64,000 bases of DNA, taken from Bacillota bacterium. Lineage in GTDB: Bacteria; Bacillota; Dethiobacteria; Dethiobacterales; Dethiobacteraceae. Numbering within the stretch: position 1 is the first letter of the stretch; every line of letters starts with the position of its first letter. The stretch spans positions 1-64,000 of the forward strand of contig QLUR01000009.1 in the NCBI GenBank assembly GCA_018725565.1, given 5' to 3'. Position numbers and translations under genes: made by a program. The notes under the pieces were generated by a model. That model was not told the DNA's origin and searched no databases. It worked only from the letters and a program-made list of their open reading frames with translations. Below are positions 18,219 through 27,339 of the stretch, in pieces.

Positions 18219-18959
18219 ATGAAAGCAGCAGGGATGAGTGACAGGGGAAGAGTGAGGGAAAAAAACGAGGATGCCTACCTGCTCATGCGGGAAGGGCCGG
18301 TCTGTATGTTTGCAGTGGCTGACGGCATGGGCGGACACGCTGCCGGAGAGGTCGCCAGCACACTGGCGCTGCAGGTACTGGAAAGTTACCTCCAGGAGAA
18401 GGGAGGGGAATTGCTGGAGAGGCCTGCCGCTCTTCGCTATCTGACTAACTTTATGGAAGAGATGGGTATTTATGTCAACAGCAAAGTCTTGGAAACTGCC
18501 CGTCAAAATACGTTACAGGCTGGTATGGGCACCACGCTGACAATGCTTTTGGGAGTCAACGGACTTTGGTGCCTCGGCCATATCGGCGACAGCCGCGCTT
18601 ATCTGATCAACGGTAACGGCCTTTACCAATTGACCGAAGACCATACCCTGGTGACACAATTAGTTCGCAGCGGCCAACTGAGTGATGAGGATACCGAGAG
18701 CCACCCACAGCGTCATGTGCTGACCAGGGCGCTTGGGACGGATGAGCAGGCTGCTTTTGATATCCTGCCGCAAAGTTTCAGAAATGGGGATATAGTGTTG
18801 CTTTGCAGTGACGGGCTGCACTGTATGCTTGACAACCTGGAGATTGCCTCTCTGGTCAGGAGTGACAGTGACCCGGGTGCTGCGCTGGAACGGTTAATTG
18901 CCCGGGCCAACGAACATGGAGGCACGGACAACATTACCGGTGTTTTAGTCTTCCTGTAG
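18219..18959 (+). CDS. PP2C-type serine/threonine protein phosphatase (Stp/PrpC)
   Basis: The 246-residue PPM phosphatase reverses phosphorylation by the PASTA kinase encoded next. Metal-binding motifs are intact: RVREKNEDAYL, VADGMGGHAAGEVAS, HIGDSRAYL, CSDGLHCML and GGTDNITGVLV. The start is ATG 18219, with AGAGGTG well placed before it; the frame also opens at GTG 18210. The rlmN-phosphatase-kinase-rsgA-rpe order is standard in Firmicutes. Confidence 0.95.
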   Translation: MKAAGMSDRGRVREKNEDAYLLMREGPVCMFAVADGMGGHAAGEVASTLALQVLESYLQEKGGELLERPAALRYLTNFMEEMGIYVNSKVLETARQNTLQAGMGTTLTMLLGVNGLWCLGHIGDSRAYLINGNGLYQLTEDHTLVTQLVRSGQLSDEDTESHPQRHVLTRALGTDEQAAFDILPQSFRNGDIVLLCSDGLHCMLDNLEIASLVRSDSDPGAALERLIARANEHGGTDNITGVLVFL

Positions 18960-18981
18960 CCTTTCAGGAGTGAGATTTGAG

Positions 18982-20799
18982 GTGGGGTTATTGATCGGGA
19001 AGATTTTAGGGAACCGGTATCAGGTGATGGAGAAAATAGGGGACGGTGGTACGGCGTTTGTGTTCAGGGGGCTTGATACCCTGTTGAACCGGAACGTAAC
19101 TATAAAAGTACTCCGTCCTGAATATGTCAGTGACCAGGACTTTGTCAGGCGTTTCCGCCGGGAGGCCCAAGCTGCCGCCAGCCTGTCCCACCCCAACGTG
19201 GTCAGCATTTACGATGTGGGCTGTGAGGATGAGGTCCATTTTATTGTTATGGAATTTGTGAAAGGACAATCACTCAAAAGACTGATTGAGGAAATGGGTC
19301 ACCTGCCGATCCGTCTGGCAGTGGATTACGCCTGCCAGACGGCACAAGCACTGGACCACGCTCACCGCCACGGTATCATTCACCGTGACATCAAGCCGCA
19401 CAACATACTGCTGAGCAGTGACGGGCGCGTCAAGGTGACTGATTTTGGCATCGCTCAGGCAGCAACCTCCTCTACTCTCACTTATCACAATGGGACTCTT
19501 TTAGGCTCTGTTCACTATTTTTCTCCCGAACAGGCGCGAGGCGGCCAGACGGGAGAACAGTCGGATATCTATTCACTGGGGGTCGTCCTGTACGAAATGC
19601 TTACAGGGCGGGTACCGTATGGGGGAGCTTCTCCGGTATCTGTCGCGGTAAAACATTTGCAGGAGCCCTTCCCTGACCCGCGAGCCATAAATCCCGACGT
19701 TCCCGCCTCCATTGCTCATACAGTCCGCAAAGCGGTGGATAAAGACCCGGAACGCCGTTTCCGGTCGGCAAGAGAAATGGCCGAAGAACTTGCCGGCTGG
19801 CTATCCGGCAGGATGCCGCGTTCTGTTGGGCGTGAACAGGAAAAAGGCGATGCCAAAACAGTGCTCCCCGTTATGCAAAAAAGGAGCTTAAACCGCCGCC
19901 TGCTGCCGCTTGTTTTACTTTTTCTGGTGCTGGCGATAGCTTTTGTTGTTCTCGCAGTCCAACTTCGTGCCTTCTTCATTGTTCCCGAGGTACAGGTGCC
20001 AAATGTGGAGGGATTAAGTGCCTCCAGGGCGGTAGAGGTGCTGACGGAAGCGGGGCTCGGCTCGCAAATAGTTGACCAGTTGCCGGACGATAATGTTCCT
20101 GTCGGCCATGTGCTTCGCCAAACCCCGGCACCGGGACGCATGGCGAAACAAAACAGGCAGGTTGATTTAATCCTCAGCACCGGCCCGGTTCTGGTGGAAA
20201 TTGAGGATGTTATCGGTAAGACTGAACTGGAAGCAACCTTAATTTTACAGGGCCAGGGCTTTACGGTCAGTCCGGTCCAGGAATACAGCGACCAACCGCC
20301 TGGCACGGTTATCCGTCAGGACCCAGGCAAAGGGTTCATGCTGGCCAGGGGAAGACAGGTTACATTGACAGTCAGCAAGGGCGGACGCCCGTTTAAAATG
20401 AGGGACCTGACCGGTCTTACCCTGGCTGATGCCAGAAGCTGGCTTGAACTTTTCGGTTTGGTGGAGCGTTTTGTGGATGAGCGGGAAAGTGAGCACCCTG
20501 CCGGGGTGGTTATCGGGCAGCAGCCTGCGGCAAACGAACAGGTTAAGGCCGGAGACCCGGTCGACCTGGTAGTCAGCAAGGGCCTGGGACAAACCCCGCC
20601 GGTTCAACGCTTGATTCAGATAGACACCTCTCTGATTCCCCTGGGGGAAAATATTGTTTTAACTATCAGTGACAGCATGGGGCAACGCGTAGAAAATTAT
20701 GTCAATACCGGTGAGCCTATTGTTACCCGAGGCTTCGGCTACGGTGAAGTGGAAGTGCGCTGGCAGGACAAGGTGGAAAGAAAGAGCTTTCCAGAGTAA
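18982..20799 (+). CDS. prkC: PASTA-domain serine/threonine protein kinase (PrkC/PknB)
   Basis: The kinase (about 605 aa) senses muropeptides or lipid II and controls growth and germination. The kinase domain has GDGGTAFVFRG, IKVL, HRDIKPHN, DFGIAQAA and the GSVHYFSPEQ activation segment. One membrane helix lies near residues 305-325 (LLPLVLLFLVLAIAFVVLAV). Three PASTA repeats follow (VPNVEGLSASRAVEVL..., IEDVIGKTELEATL..., MRDLTGLTLADARSWL...). Start choice is uncertain: GTG 18982 is given, GTG 18970 and TTG 18991 are alternatives, and the last matches family starts best. Confidence 0.94.
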   Translation: MGLLIGKILGNRYQVMEKIGDGGTAFVFRGLDTLLNRNVTIKVLRPEYVSDQDFVRRFRREAQAAASLSHPNVVSIYDVGCEDEVHFIVMEFVKGQSLKRLIEEMGHLPIRLAVDYACQTAQALDHAHRHGIIHRDIKPHNILLSSDGRVKVTDFGIAQAATSSTLTYHNGTLLGSVHYFSPEQARGGQTGEQSDIYSLGVVLYEMLTGRVPYGGASPVSVAVKHLQEPFPDPRAINPDVPASIAHTVRKAVDKDPERRFRSAREMAEELAGWLSGRMPRSVGREQEKGDAKTVLPVMQKRSLNRRLLPLVLLFLVLAIAFVVLAVQLRAFFIVPEVQVPNVEGLSASRAVEVLTEAGLGSQIVDQLPDDNVPVGHVLRQTPAPGRMAKQNRQVDLILSTGPVLVEIEDVIGKTELEATLILQGQGFTVSPVQEYSDQPPGTVIRQDPGKGFMLARGRQVTLTVSKGGRPFKMRDLTGLTLADARSWLELFGLVERFVDERESEHPAGVVIGQQPAANEQVKAGDPVDLVVSKGLGQTPPVQRLIQIDTSLIPLGENIVLTISDSMGQRVENYVNTGEPIVTRGFGYGEVEVRWQDKVERKSFPE

Positions 20800-20815
20800 A
20801 AAATGTGTAGAAGAG

Positions 20816-21703
20816 GTGGCTGTTCTGCGGGGTAGAATCCTTCGTGCCAGTGGTGGTTTTTATGACGTGCAGGCGGACGGAGGCACAATTTATCGTTGCC
20901 GTGCTCGTGGCCGCATGCGCAAAAATGGAGAAGGTCTTTTTGTCGGAGATATGGTGGAGTTTGTCTCCCTTGACGGTACTCAAGGCGTACTGGAAAAAAC
21001 GGTAGACCGCCGGACCCTGCTGAAGCGCCCGGCGATAGCCAATGTCGAGCAGGTCATTATTGTTTGTTCTCCCCAGGAGCCGCCTTTGTCTCTGCAACTT
21101 CTGAACAGGCTGCTTGTTCTTGCGGAAAGCCGGCGGCTTCAGCCAGTCATCTGCCTGAACAAGAACGATCTGCCTGGCAGCACAGAAGCGCAAAAATTGT
21201 TAAAAGAAGTGTTTTGCGCCGCCGCCTACCCGCTGGTGTTCACCAGTGCCCTGGACGGGCGCGGTCTGCAGGAGTTGAGAGTATTGCTCCGGGGGCGGAT
21301 TTCTGTTCTGGCCGGGCCGTCCGGGGCGGGCAAGTCTTCATTGCTTAACCGCTTGCTGCCGGGCGCGAATTTACGCACGGGCAAAGTTTCCGGGAAACTG
21401 CAGCGCGGCCGGCATATAACCCGGCAGGTGGAGCTGCTGCCGCTTGACGGCGGCGGCTTGGTTGCTGATACCCCGGGGTTCAGCCAATTAGACCTGGATG
21501 ATGTCGACCGCTACGCTCTGCCGTCTTTATTTCCTGAGTTTATCACTGTTTCCAGGCATTGCCGCTTTACAGGGTGCGGGCATCACGAAGAGCCGGATTG
21601 CGCAGTAAAACAAGCTGTGCATGATAGTTGTCTGCCGGCTGTACGTTATGAACATTATCTTGTTTTCCTGAAAGAGGTTGCCATGAGAGGAGGGGTGCGT
21701 TGA
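20816..21703 (+). CDS. rsgA: Ribosome small subunit-dependent GTPase RsgA
   Basis: RsgA (about 295 aa) is the circularly permuted GTPase that checks late 30S maturation. An OB-fold N-terminus is followed by the permuted G domain: NKND first, then P-loop GPSGAGKSSLLN and DTPGFSQLDL. The zinc knuckle CRFTGCGHHEEPDC closes it. GTG 20816 is the first sensible start after the kinase stop. The frame is open upstream inside prkC, but that part has no family resemblance. It overlaps rpe by 4 bp. Confidence 0.93.
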   Translation: MAVLRGRILRASGGFYDVQADGGTIYRCRARGRMRKNGEGLFVGDMVEFVSLDGTQGVLEKTVDRRTLLKRPAIANVEQVIIVCSPQEPPLSLQLLNRLLVLAESRRLQPVICLNKNDLPGSTEAQKLLKEVFCAAAYPLVFTSALDGRGLQELRVLLRGRISVLAGPSGAGKSSLLNRLLPGANLRTGKVSGKLQRGRHITRQVELLPLDGGGLVADTPGFSQLDLDDVDRYALPSLFPEFITVSRHCRFTGCGHHEEPDCAVKQAVHDSCLPAVRYEHYLVFLKEVAMRGGVR

Positions 21704-22359
21704 AGTTGGTCAGGATTGCGCCGTCGATCTTATCCGCAGATTTTTCGTGCCTGGCGGAGCAAGTGCAAAAGATTGAAGCCGGCGGGGCCGAGTTGCTTCA
21801 TTTTGATGTGATGGACGGTCATTTTGTCCCTAATCTTACCTTTGGCCCGCAGTTGATCAGGGCGCTGCGAAGTAAGAGCAGACTGATTTTTGACGTCCAC
21901 CTGATGATTGAGCATCCCGAACGGTATTTGCACGATTTTGTCGATGCCGGAGCTGACCTGCTGACTGTTTCAGCGGAAGCGTGTTCCCATCTGCACCGTA
22001 TCCTGCAGCAAATCCGCTCGCTGGGGATTAAAGCAGGCGCAGCTTTAAATCCGGCAACGCCGCTTTCGGCACTGGAATATGTCTTGGATGAGCTTGACCT
22101 GGTCTTGGTAATGAGTGTAAATCCCGGTTTTGGAGGGCAGGAGTTTATTCCGGCCATTTTGCCCAAAATAACAAAACTAAAGGAAATGCTGGGAGACCGT
22201 CCGGTGGAAATTGCGGTAGACGGCGGCATAACTCCAGACAACGCTGCGGTGGTGGTGGCTGCAGGTGCCACAATCCTGGTGGCCGGCACCGCGATTTTTG
22301 GCGCCCAGGATACAACCTTGGCCATTAAGATGTTGCAGACGGGAAAAAGGTTGGTCTGA
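21700..22359 (+). CDS. rpe: Ribulose-phosphate 3-epimerase
   Basis: Rpe (219 aa) interconverts ribulose-5-phosphate and xylulose-5-phosphate. The TIM-barrel signatures are present: APSILSADFSCL, HFDVMDGHFVPNLTFG, HLMIEHPERY, VMSVNPGFGGQEFI and VDGGITPDN. It starts at TTG 21700 behind GAGAGGAGGGG and overlaps the rsgA stop. It ends the phosphatase-kinase-rsgA unit and supplies pentose phosphates that feed riboflavin synthesis next door. Confidence 0.95.
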   Translation: MKLVRIAPSILSADFSCLAEQVQKIEAGGAELLHFDVMDGHFVPNLTFGPQLIRALRSKSRLIFDVHLMIEHPERYLHDFVDAGADLLTVSAEACSHLHRILQQIRSLGIKAGAALNPATPLSALEYVLDELDLVLVMSVNPGFGGQEFIPAILPKITKLKEMLGDRPVEIAVDGGITPDNAAVVVAAGATILVAGTAIFGAQDTTLAIKMLQTGKRLV

Positions 22360-22379
22360 TTATTTATTAATGTTATAAT
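22351..22379 (+). promoter_or_regulatory. SigA-type promoter of the riboflavin operon
   Basis: TTGGTC (22351-22356), 17-bp spacer, perfect TATAAT (22374-22379). The -35 box overlaps the end of rpe. Predicted transcription starts near 22386, so the leader to ribD is only about 13-35 nt and cannot hold an FMN riboswitch. Confidence 0.7.
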
Positions 22380-22419
22380 TGGGGATAGACTTGAAGCTGT
22401 GGCGAGGTATCAAAGACAG

Positions 22420-23532
22420 ATGGAGGCCGACGAGCGCTATATGTGGCTGGCTTTGGACCTGGCCGCCAGGGGGCTGGGGGGGGTCAGCCCCAATCCGTTA
22501 GTGGGAGCTGTTTTGGTTAAGGATGGCGAAGTTATTGCCACCGGCTATCACCAGCGTTGCGGCGGACCACATGCCGAGGTTGTAGCCTTGGATGCGGCCG
22601 GTGAGGCTGCCTGCGAGGCCACGCTTTATGTTAACCTTGAGCCGTGTTCCCATGTCGGCCGGACGCCTCCCTGTGTGGACAGAATTATTGCGGCCGGTAT
22701 CAGCAAAGTTGTTGTAGCCATGCAAGACCCGAACCCGCTGGTTAAGGGCCGTGGGTTGACCAGGCTCCGGGAGGCCGGAATCAAAGTGAGGAATGGGGTG
22801 CTGCAGGAAAAAGCGGAACGACTGAACGAAGTTTTCCTGCACTACATTGTTACCGGACGACCTTTTGTCACCATGAAAGCAGCTATGACCCTGGATGGTA
22901 AAATAGCAACGCGAACAGGTGCCTCTCGTTGGATTTCAAGTGAACGCTCTCGTGAATTCAGCCACCAGCTGCGGCAGCAGCATGACGCTATTATGGTGGG
23001 AATTGGCACCGTACTGGCCGACAACCCGCGCCTGACAAGCCGCCTGCTGCCGGAGGGGCAAACGCCGCTGCGGGTTATTGTTGACAGCAGGGCGAGAACG
23101 CCGCTTGTTGCCAATGTCGTGATTGGTGAGCGCGGGCGGACGCTGTTGGCCGTGACTGAGGAAGCTCCGGATGAGAAGCTGGCTCAGTTGCTTAAGGCAG
23201 GAGTGGAAATTGCATCGTTTCCGCCGGATAGTGCCGGACGTGTTCCGCTTGCCGCTTTGCTAACCGAACTGGGAAGGCGGGAGATTACATCAGTACTGGT
23301 GGAGGGTGGCAGTGAACTGAATTATACTCTGCTGTCCGAAGGCTTGGTTAATAAACTCTGTTTTTTTATAGCGCCGCTGATTTTCGGAGGAGCTTCCGCT
23401 CCTTCACCGATAGGAGGCGCAGGGGTGAAAACTGTTGCTGACGCCTGGCAGGTGGGTAAAGTAGAGATCAGTCATTACGACAATGACTTACTGGTTACCG
23501 GCTATGTTGTCAGCGCCGGCAACAACGATTAG
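22420..23532 (+). CDS. ribD: Bifunctional riboflavin deaminase/reductase RibD
   Basis: RibD (370 aa) deaminates and then reduces the pyrimidine intermediate made from GTP. The N-terminal zinc deaminase has PHAEVVALDAAG and EPCSHVGRTPPCVDRII. The C-terminal reductase has TLDGKIATRTGASRWIS and LVEGGSELNYTLL. ATG 22420 is chosen to fit family starts (MEADERYMWLAL); GTG 22399 is an upstream option. First gene of ribD-ribE-ribBA-ribH. Confidence 0.94.
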   Translation: MEADERYMWLALDLAARGLGGVSPNPLVGAVLVKDGEVIATGYHQRCGGPHAEVVALDAAGEAACEATLYVNLEPCSHVGRTPPCVDRIIAAGISKVVVAMQDPNPLVKGRGLTRLREAGIKVRNGVLQEKAERLNEVFLHYIVTGRPFVTMKAAMTLDGKIATRTGASRWISSERSREFSHQLRQQHDAIMVGIGTVLADNPRLTSRLLPEGQTPLRVIVDSRARTPLVANVVIGERGRTLLAVTEEAPDEKLAQLLKAGVEIASFPPDSAGRVPLAALLTELGRREITSVLVEGGSELNYTLLSEGLVNKLCFFIAPLIFGGASAPSPIGGAGVKTVADAWQVGKVEISHYDNDLLVTGYVVSAGNND

Positions 23533-23603
23533 TTGTGTCTACTGACATGATGGCCTGAGCAGTCACGATTAATTTAAGGACAGATTAAGACAGGGGTGAA
23601 GCA

Positions 23604-24254
23604 ATGTTCACTGGGATTATTGAAGAGATGGGAACAGTTAAATCGTTAAGCGTCCGCAGCGAGTCGGCCAGGATTCAGATAGAGGCACGAAAGGTGCTGG
23701 CTGATGTCCGCCATGGTGACAGCATGGCGGTAAACGGCGTTTGTCTGACAGTAACAGCTTTTTCGCCGCAGGGGTTTACTGCCGACGTTATGCCGGAAAC
23801 GCTGCGCAAGACCAACCTGGTGGAGTTGAGCCCCGGACAAAAGGTTAATCTGGAGAGGGCTCTGGCTTTGGGAGGACGTATCGGGGGGCATTTGGTCAGC
23901 GGACATGTTGACGGGACTGGCCGGATCCGGGACAGGCGGCTGGAGGAAAACGCCGTGGTGCTGTGGATTTCCGCTTCCCTGGAAATACTGCGTGTCATTG
24001 TGCCGAAAGGAAGCATTGCGGTGGACGGAATTTCTTTAACTGTGGCAGATGTCGCCCACGACGCTTTTTCCGTTTCTCTTGTTCCGCACACTGCAGCACA
24101 GACTACGCTGGCCTCTAAGGGGCACGGGGAGATAGTCAATCTGGAAAACGACCTGATTGGCAAATATGTGGATCGGCTGCTGACCATCAACCAGGAACTC
24201 GCCAAAAAGGAAATAAACATTGATTTTTTGAAAGCAAACGGCTTTTTGCAGTAA
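23604..24254 (+). CDS. ribE: Riboflavin synthase, alpha subunit
   Basis: This trimeric enzyme (216 aa) dismutates two 6,7-dimethyl-8-ribityllumazines into riboflavin. Two lumazine-binding repeats are evident, beginning MFTGIIEEMGTV and GHLVSGHVDGTGRI, with MAVNGVCLTV in the first and IAVDGISLTV in the second. ATG 23604 follows AGGGGTGAAGC. The 71-bp gap after ribD shows no promoter or terminator. Confidence 0.95.
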   Translation: MFTGIIEEMGTVKSLSVRSESARIQIEARKVLADVRHGDSMAVNGVCLTVTAFSPQGFTADVMPETLRKTNLVELSPGQKVNLERALALGGRIGGHLVSGHVDGTGRIRDRRLEENAVVLWISASLEILRVIVPKGSIAVDGISLTVADVAHDAFSVSLVPHTAAQTTLASKGHGEIVNLENDLIGKYVDRLLTINQELAKKEINIDFLKANGFLQ

Positions 24255-24268
24255 CAGGAGTGTGACAA

Positions 24269-25474
24269 GTGATTTTTCACAGCATTGAAGAGGCTCTGAA
24301 AGAACTTGCAGCCGGGAAAATGATTATAGTGGTTGATGATGAAGACCGGGAAAATGAAGGGGACCTGGTGATGGCCGCCGAGAAGGCTACGCCCGAGGCT
24401 ATCAACTTCATGGCCCGTTATGGCCGCGGCCTGATTTGCACGCCGTTATCCGCGGAACGTATCGAGGAATTGGAGCTGCCGCCGATGGTGACTGTCAACA
24501 CGGATGCGCACTGCACCGCCTTTACCGTATCCGTGGATGCCAGGCAAACGACTACCGGAATTTCGGCTGTGGAACGGGCGATAACTATCAAGGCGCTGCT
24601 TGATCCGGACACGCGGCCGGCAGACCTGCGCCGGCCGGGACACATTTTCCCGCTCAAAGCGATGGATGGGGGAGTCTTGCGTCGTGCCGGGCACACGGAG
24701 GCCTCTGTTGACTTGGCCCGCCTGGCTGGGGCGTACCCGGCCGGCGTTATCTGTGAAATTATGGCTGAGGACGGAACTATGGCCAGGCTGCCGCAACTGT
24801 TGGAGTTTGCCGGAACCCACGGCCTGAAAATAATCACTATTGCCGACCTGATTAAGTACAGGATGAAAAAAGAGAAACTTGTCCGGCGCGCCGCCGAGGC
24901 GGAGCTGCCGACAAGATTCGGCGAATTTAAGGTTATCGCCTATGAAAACAAGGTGGACGGCCTTGAGCACCTGGCGCTTGTCAAGGGTGAGATTGATCCG
25001 GACGCTCCCGTACTCGTCCGAGTGCACTCCGAGTGCATGACGGGCGATGTTTTTAACTCTCTGCGCTGTGATTGCGGCACTCAGCTGGGACAAGCACTTC
25101 GGATGATTAACTCTGAGGGGAGTGGTGTTCTGGTTTATATGCGGCAGGAGGGACGGGGAATTGGCCTGGTAAATAAAATAAGGGCTTATGCTCTGCAGGA
25201 CCAAGGCAAAGACACAGTGGAAGCAAATGAGGAGCTGGGCTTTGCCCCGGATCTTCGCGACTACGGCATAGGGGCACAAATCATAGTTGACCTGGGAGTG
25301 CGCGCCATCCGTCTGCTAACCAACAATCCCCGTAAAATCAAAGGGCTTGAGGGTTACGGTTTGACTGTGGTTGAGCGTGTCCCGCTGGAGGTGGCGTCCT
25401 GTTCTTTCAACCAAGACTACTTGGAAACCAAACGATGTAAAATGGGGCATATTTTAGACGCTCGCTGGCTGTAA
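24269..25474 (+). CDS. ribBA: Bifunctional DHBP synthase / GTP cyclohydrolase II RibBA
   Basis: RibBA (401 aa) makes both riboflavin precursors. The N-terminal 3,4-dihydroxy-2-butanone 4-phosphate synthase has [20 protein letters not shown] and the [13 protein letters not shown] segment. The C-terminal GTP cyclohydrolase II has zinc cysteines in [18 protein letters not shown] and the arginine-bearing [10 protein letters not shown]. Both halves look complete. GTG 24269 is preceded by ACAGGAGTGTGAC. Confidence 0.96.
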   Translation: MIFHSIEEALKELAAGKMIIVVDDEDRENEGDLVMAAEKATPEAINFMARYGRGLICTPLSAERIEELELPPMVTVNTDAHCTAFTVSVDARQTTTGISAVERAITIKALLDPDTRPADLRRPGHIFPLKAMDGGVLRRAGHTEASVDLARLAGAYPAGVICEIMAEDGTMARLPQLLEFAGTHGLKIITIADLIKYRMKKEKLVRRAAEAELPTRFGEFKVIAYENKVDGLEHLALVKGEIDPDAPVLVRVHSECMTGDVFNSLRCDCGTQLGQALRMINSEGSGVLVYMRQEGRGIGLVNKIRAYALQDQGKDTVEANEELGFAPDLRDYGIGAQIIVDLGVRAIRLLTNNPRKIKGLEGYGLTVVERVPLEVASCSFNQDYLETKRCKMGHILDARWL

Positions 25475-25587
25475 GCAGAGCATTCCGGGTAAGCTGACAA
25501 CCCTCGGAATAAAATATACTGCAACTGCGCAGGCCGTTATATGACGCTGGTAGTTACAACAAATTGATTATGGGAAGGGCGGTACTA

Positions 25588-26055
25588 ATGGTCAAACTTT
25601 ACGAAGGACGTTTGGTAGCCAGAGATTACCGGTTCGGCATCGCTGTGGCGCGCTTTAACGAATTTATTTCCAGCAAGCTGCTCAGCGGTTGTCTGGACGC
25701 CCTGAAAAGGCATGACGCCTTGGAGGAGAATCTCGAAATCGCCTGGGTGCCGGGTGCTTTTGAGTTGCCGCTGTTGGCTCAAAAAATGACAGGCACCGGG
25801 CGTTTTGATGCGGTTATCTGCCTTGGTGCGGTTATCCGGGGTGCTACCCCGCATTTTGAGTATGTGACAAGTGAGGCGGCCAAGGGGATTGCCAAAGTCA
25901 GCCTGGACAGCGGTGTGCCCGTAATTTTTGGTCTTGTAACCAGTGATACATTGGAGCAGGCTATTGAACGCGCGGGCACCAAAGCCGGAAACAAGGGTTG
26001 GGATGCGGCCCTGAATGCCATAGAGATGGCTGACCTGCTGAAGAAAATCGGCTGA
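25588..26055 (+). CDS. ribH: 6,7-dimethyl-8-ribityllumazine synthase
   Basis: RibH (155 aa) condenses the RibD and RibB products into lumazine and assembles into 60-meric or pentameric shells. Signatures are [44 protein letters not shown] and [23 protein letters not shown] 25588 follows GGAAGGGCGG. An in-frame TTG at 25564 is less likely. The 113 bp after ribBA contain an imperfect hairpin without a T-run. Confidence 0.95.
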   Translation: MVKLYEGRLVARDYRFGIAVARFNEFISSKLLSGCLDALKRHDALEENLEIAWVPGAFELPLLAQKMTGTGRFDAVICLGAVIRGATPHFEYVTSEAAKGIAKVSLDSGVPVIFGLVTSDTLEQAIERAGTKAGNKGWDAALNAIEMADLLKKIG

Positions 26056-26073
26056 CCGCGGAGGGAGCGGGTC

Positions 26074-26703
26074 ATGCTTTTGGACGACAGGGAACTGGTC
26101 AGGCGCTGCCTCGAAGGAGAGCTGTCCTCTTTTGATGAGTTGATGCAGCGTTATGGGCAAAAAGTTTATTCCCTCGCGTTTCATATGCTGGGCAGCCCGG
26201 ATGATGCCGCCGACCTGGCCCAGGAGGCTTTTTTGAAAGTCTACCGGGCCTTACCTGCGTTCAGGGGAGAGGCTCTCTTTTCAACGTGGCTGTTTCGGAT
26301 CGTGACCAATACCTGCCTGGACGGGCGCAGGCGGGCGAAAAAACGGCCGCCTGTCATCTCCCTCTCTCAGTCTGCCGGTACCGGTGAGAGTAGGCTGCCT
26401 CTGGAAATACCAGATAATACAAATGACCCGCAAAACACTTATCTGGAACATGAGTTGCAGGAAGAAATCCAAGAGTTGCTCAGAAAGCTTCCGGCTGCTC
26501 AGAGACTGGTTCTGGTGATGCGCGATCTGGAAGGATATTCCTATGAAGAAATTGCCGCAGCACTTGGCATCTCGCTGGGCACGGTCAAATCAAGGCTGAA
26601 CAGAGCCCGTCGTCGTCTGCGTGAACTTTATTCCCACAGGGAGGAACTTTTTGGCCGGCCTTTGTATCTAAAGGGAAAAGGAGGCGCTGGACATGACCTG
26701 TAG
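26074..26703 (+). CDS. ECF-family RNA polymerase sigma factor (SigW-like)
   Basis: The 209-residue factor has region 2 (FDELMQRYGQKVYSLAFHMLGSPDDAADLAQEAFLKVYRAL in part, then FSTWLFRIVTNTCLDGRRR) and region 4 (LPAAQRLVLVMRDLEGYSYEEIAAALGISLGTVKSRLNRARRRLREL). It is encoded with a zinc anti-sigma factor whose start overlaps its end by 11 bp, so it is probably held inactive at the membrane until stress. GGAGGGAG precedes ATG 26074. It lies 18 bp after ribH. Confidence 0.93.
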   Translation: MLLDDRELVRRCLEGELSSFDELMQRYGQKVYSLAFHMLGSPDDAADLAQEAFLKVYRALPAFRGEALFSTWLFRIVTNTCLDGRRRAKKRPPVISLSQSAGTGESRLPLEIPDNTNDPQNTYLEHELQEEIQELLRKLPAAQRLVLVMRDLEGYSYEEIAAALGISLGTVKSRLNRARRRLRELYSHREELFGRPLYLKGKGGAGHDL

Positions 26704-27337
26704 GCAGGCGCGCCGGCTGTTTGGTGAATATCTGGAAAACCTGCTGACGGAACAAGAGTCGACAGTTTTGCGCAACCATTTGGCTGCTTGTCCGAATTGT
26801 TCCCGCGAGGCGGCGAAGCTGCAATCCGCCTTGAGCTTTGTGCGTCAAGCAAAGCCGCCGGCATTGCCGCAAGACTTTCGACAAAACGTCTTGCGGCAAA
26901 TAGAGTGCGATAAAACCGCCGCCCGCAAACAGTGGTCTGTACCACGAAATATGCCAGCCATGGCTGCCGCGGCCGCCGTTTTTATCATGCTGCTGGCCGG
27001 GAACTTATTGTTAACTGTTTTGCCTGCTTCCAGGCTGGCTGCCGACGCCCCTGAACCACGAGCACAAATGAAAACTATTTTGCAGGAAAGCGTAAAGATG
27101 CAGCAGCCTCAGCCAGCGCCTGAACCCCCTGAAACGCCGCCAGGGGACACAACGTTCCGCCAACAGGGCGAGCTGCGATTAGCAGAAGATGCTATGCAGG
27201 CCAATGATGCAGGCGCCAAGGCAGAGTTTTTGCAGGACCGGACGCCAGCTATCCGGCGTCTGCTGCTTAATGCGTTCCTGATACCGCTTTTCATCTTACT
27301 TTTGTGGCGGGCTGTGAAAAAGAGAAGGGTGGTTTGA
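26693..27337 (+). CDS. Membrane anti-sigma factor with zinc-finger (zf-HC2) domain
   Basis: The N-terminus has the anti-sigma zinc site C3, H29, C33 and C36 (CRQARR... NHLAACPNC). Hydrophobic helix 1 is AMAAAAAVFIMLLAGNLLL near residues 85-106. A Pro/Gln-rich extracytoplasmic linker follows, and a second helix (LLLNAFLIPLFILLLW) ends with a basic tail. Two membrane helices are unusual for a simple zf-HC2 anti-sigma factor. It should bind and inhibit the sigma factor encoded upstream. Start ATG 26693 with AAAGGAGG. Confidence 0.88.
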   Translation: MTCRQARRLFGEYLENLLTEQESTVLRNHLAACPNCSREAAKLQSALSFVRQAKPPALPQDFRQNVLRQIECDKTAARKQWSVPRNMPAMAAAAAVFIMLLAGNLLLTVLPASRLAADAPEPRAQMKTILQESVKMQQPQPAPEPPETPPGDTTFRQQGELRLAEDAMQANDAGAKAEFLQDRTPAIRRLLLNAFLIPLFILLLWRAVKKRRVV

Positions 27338-27339
27338 CC

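Noticed and set aside
22360-22419. Possible FMN riboswitch before ribD
   Set aside because: The gap is far too short and lacks the conserved RFN boxes.
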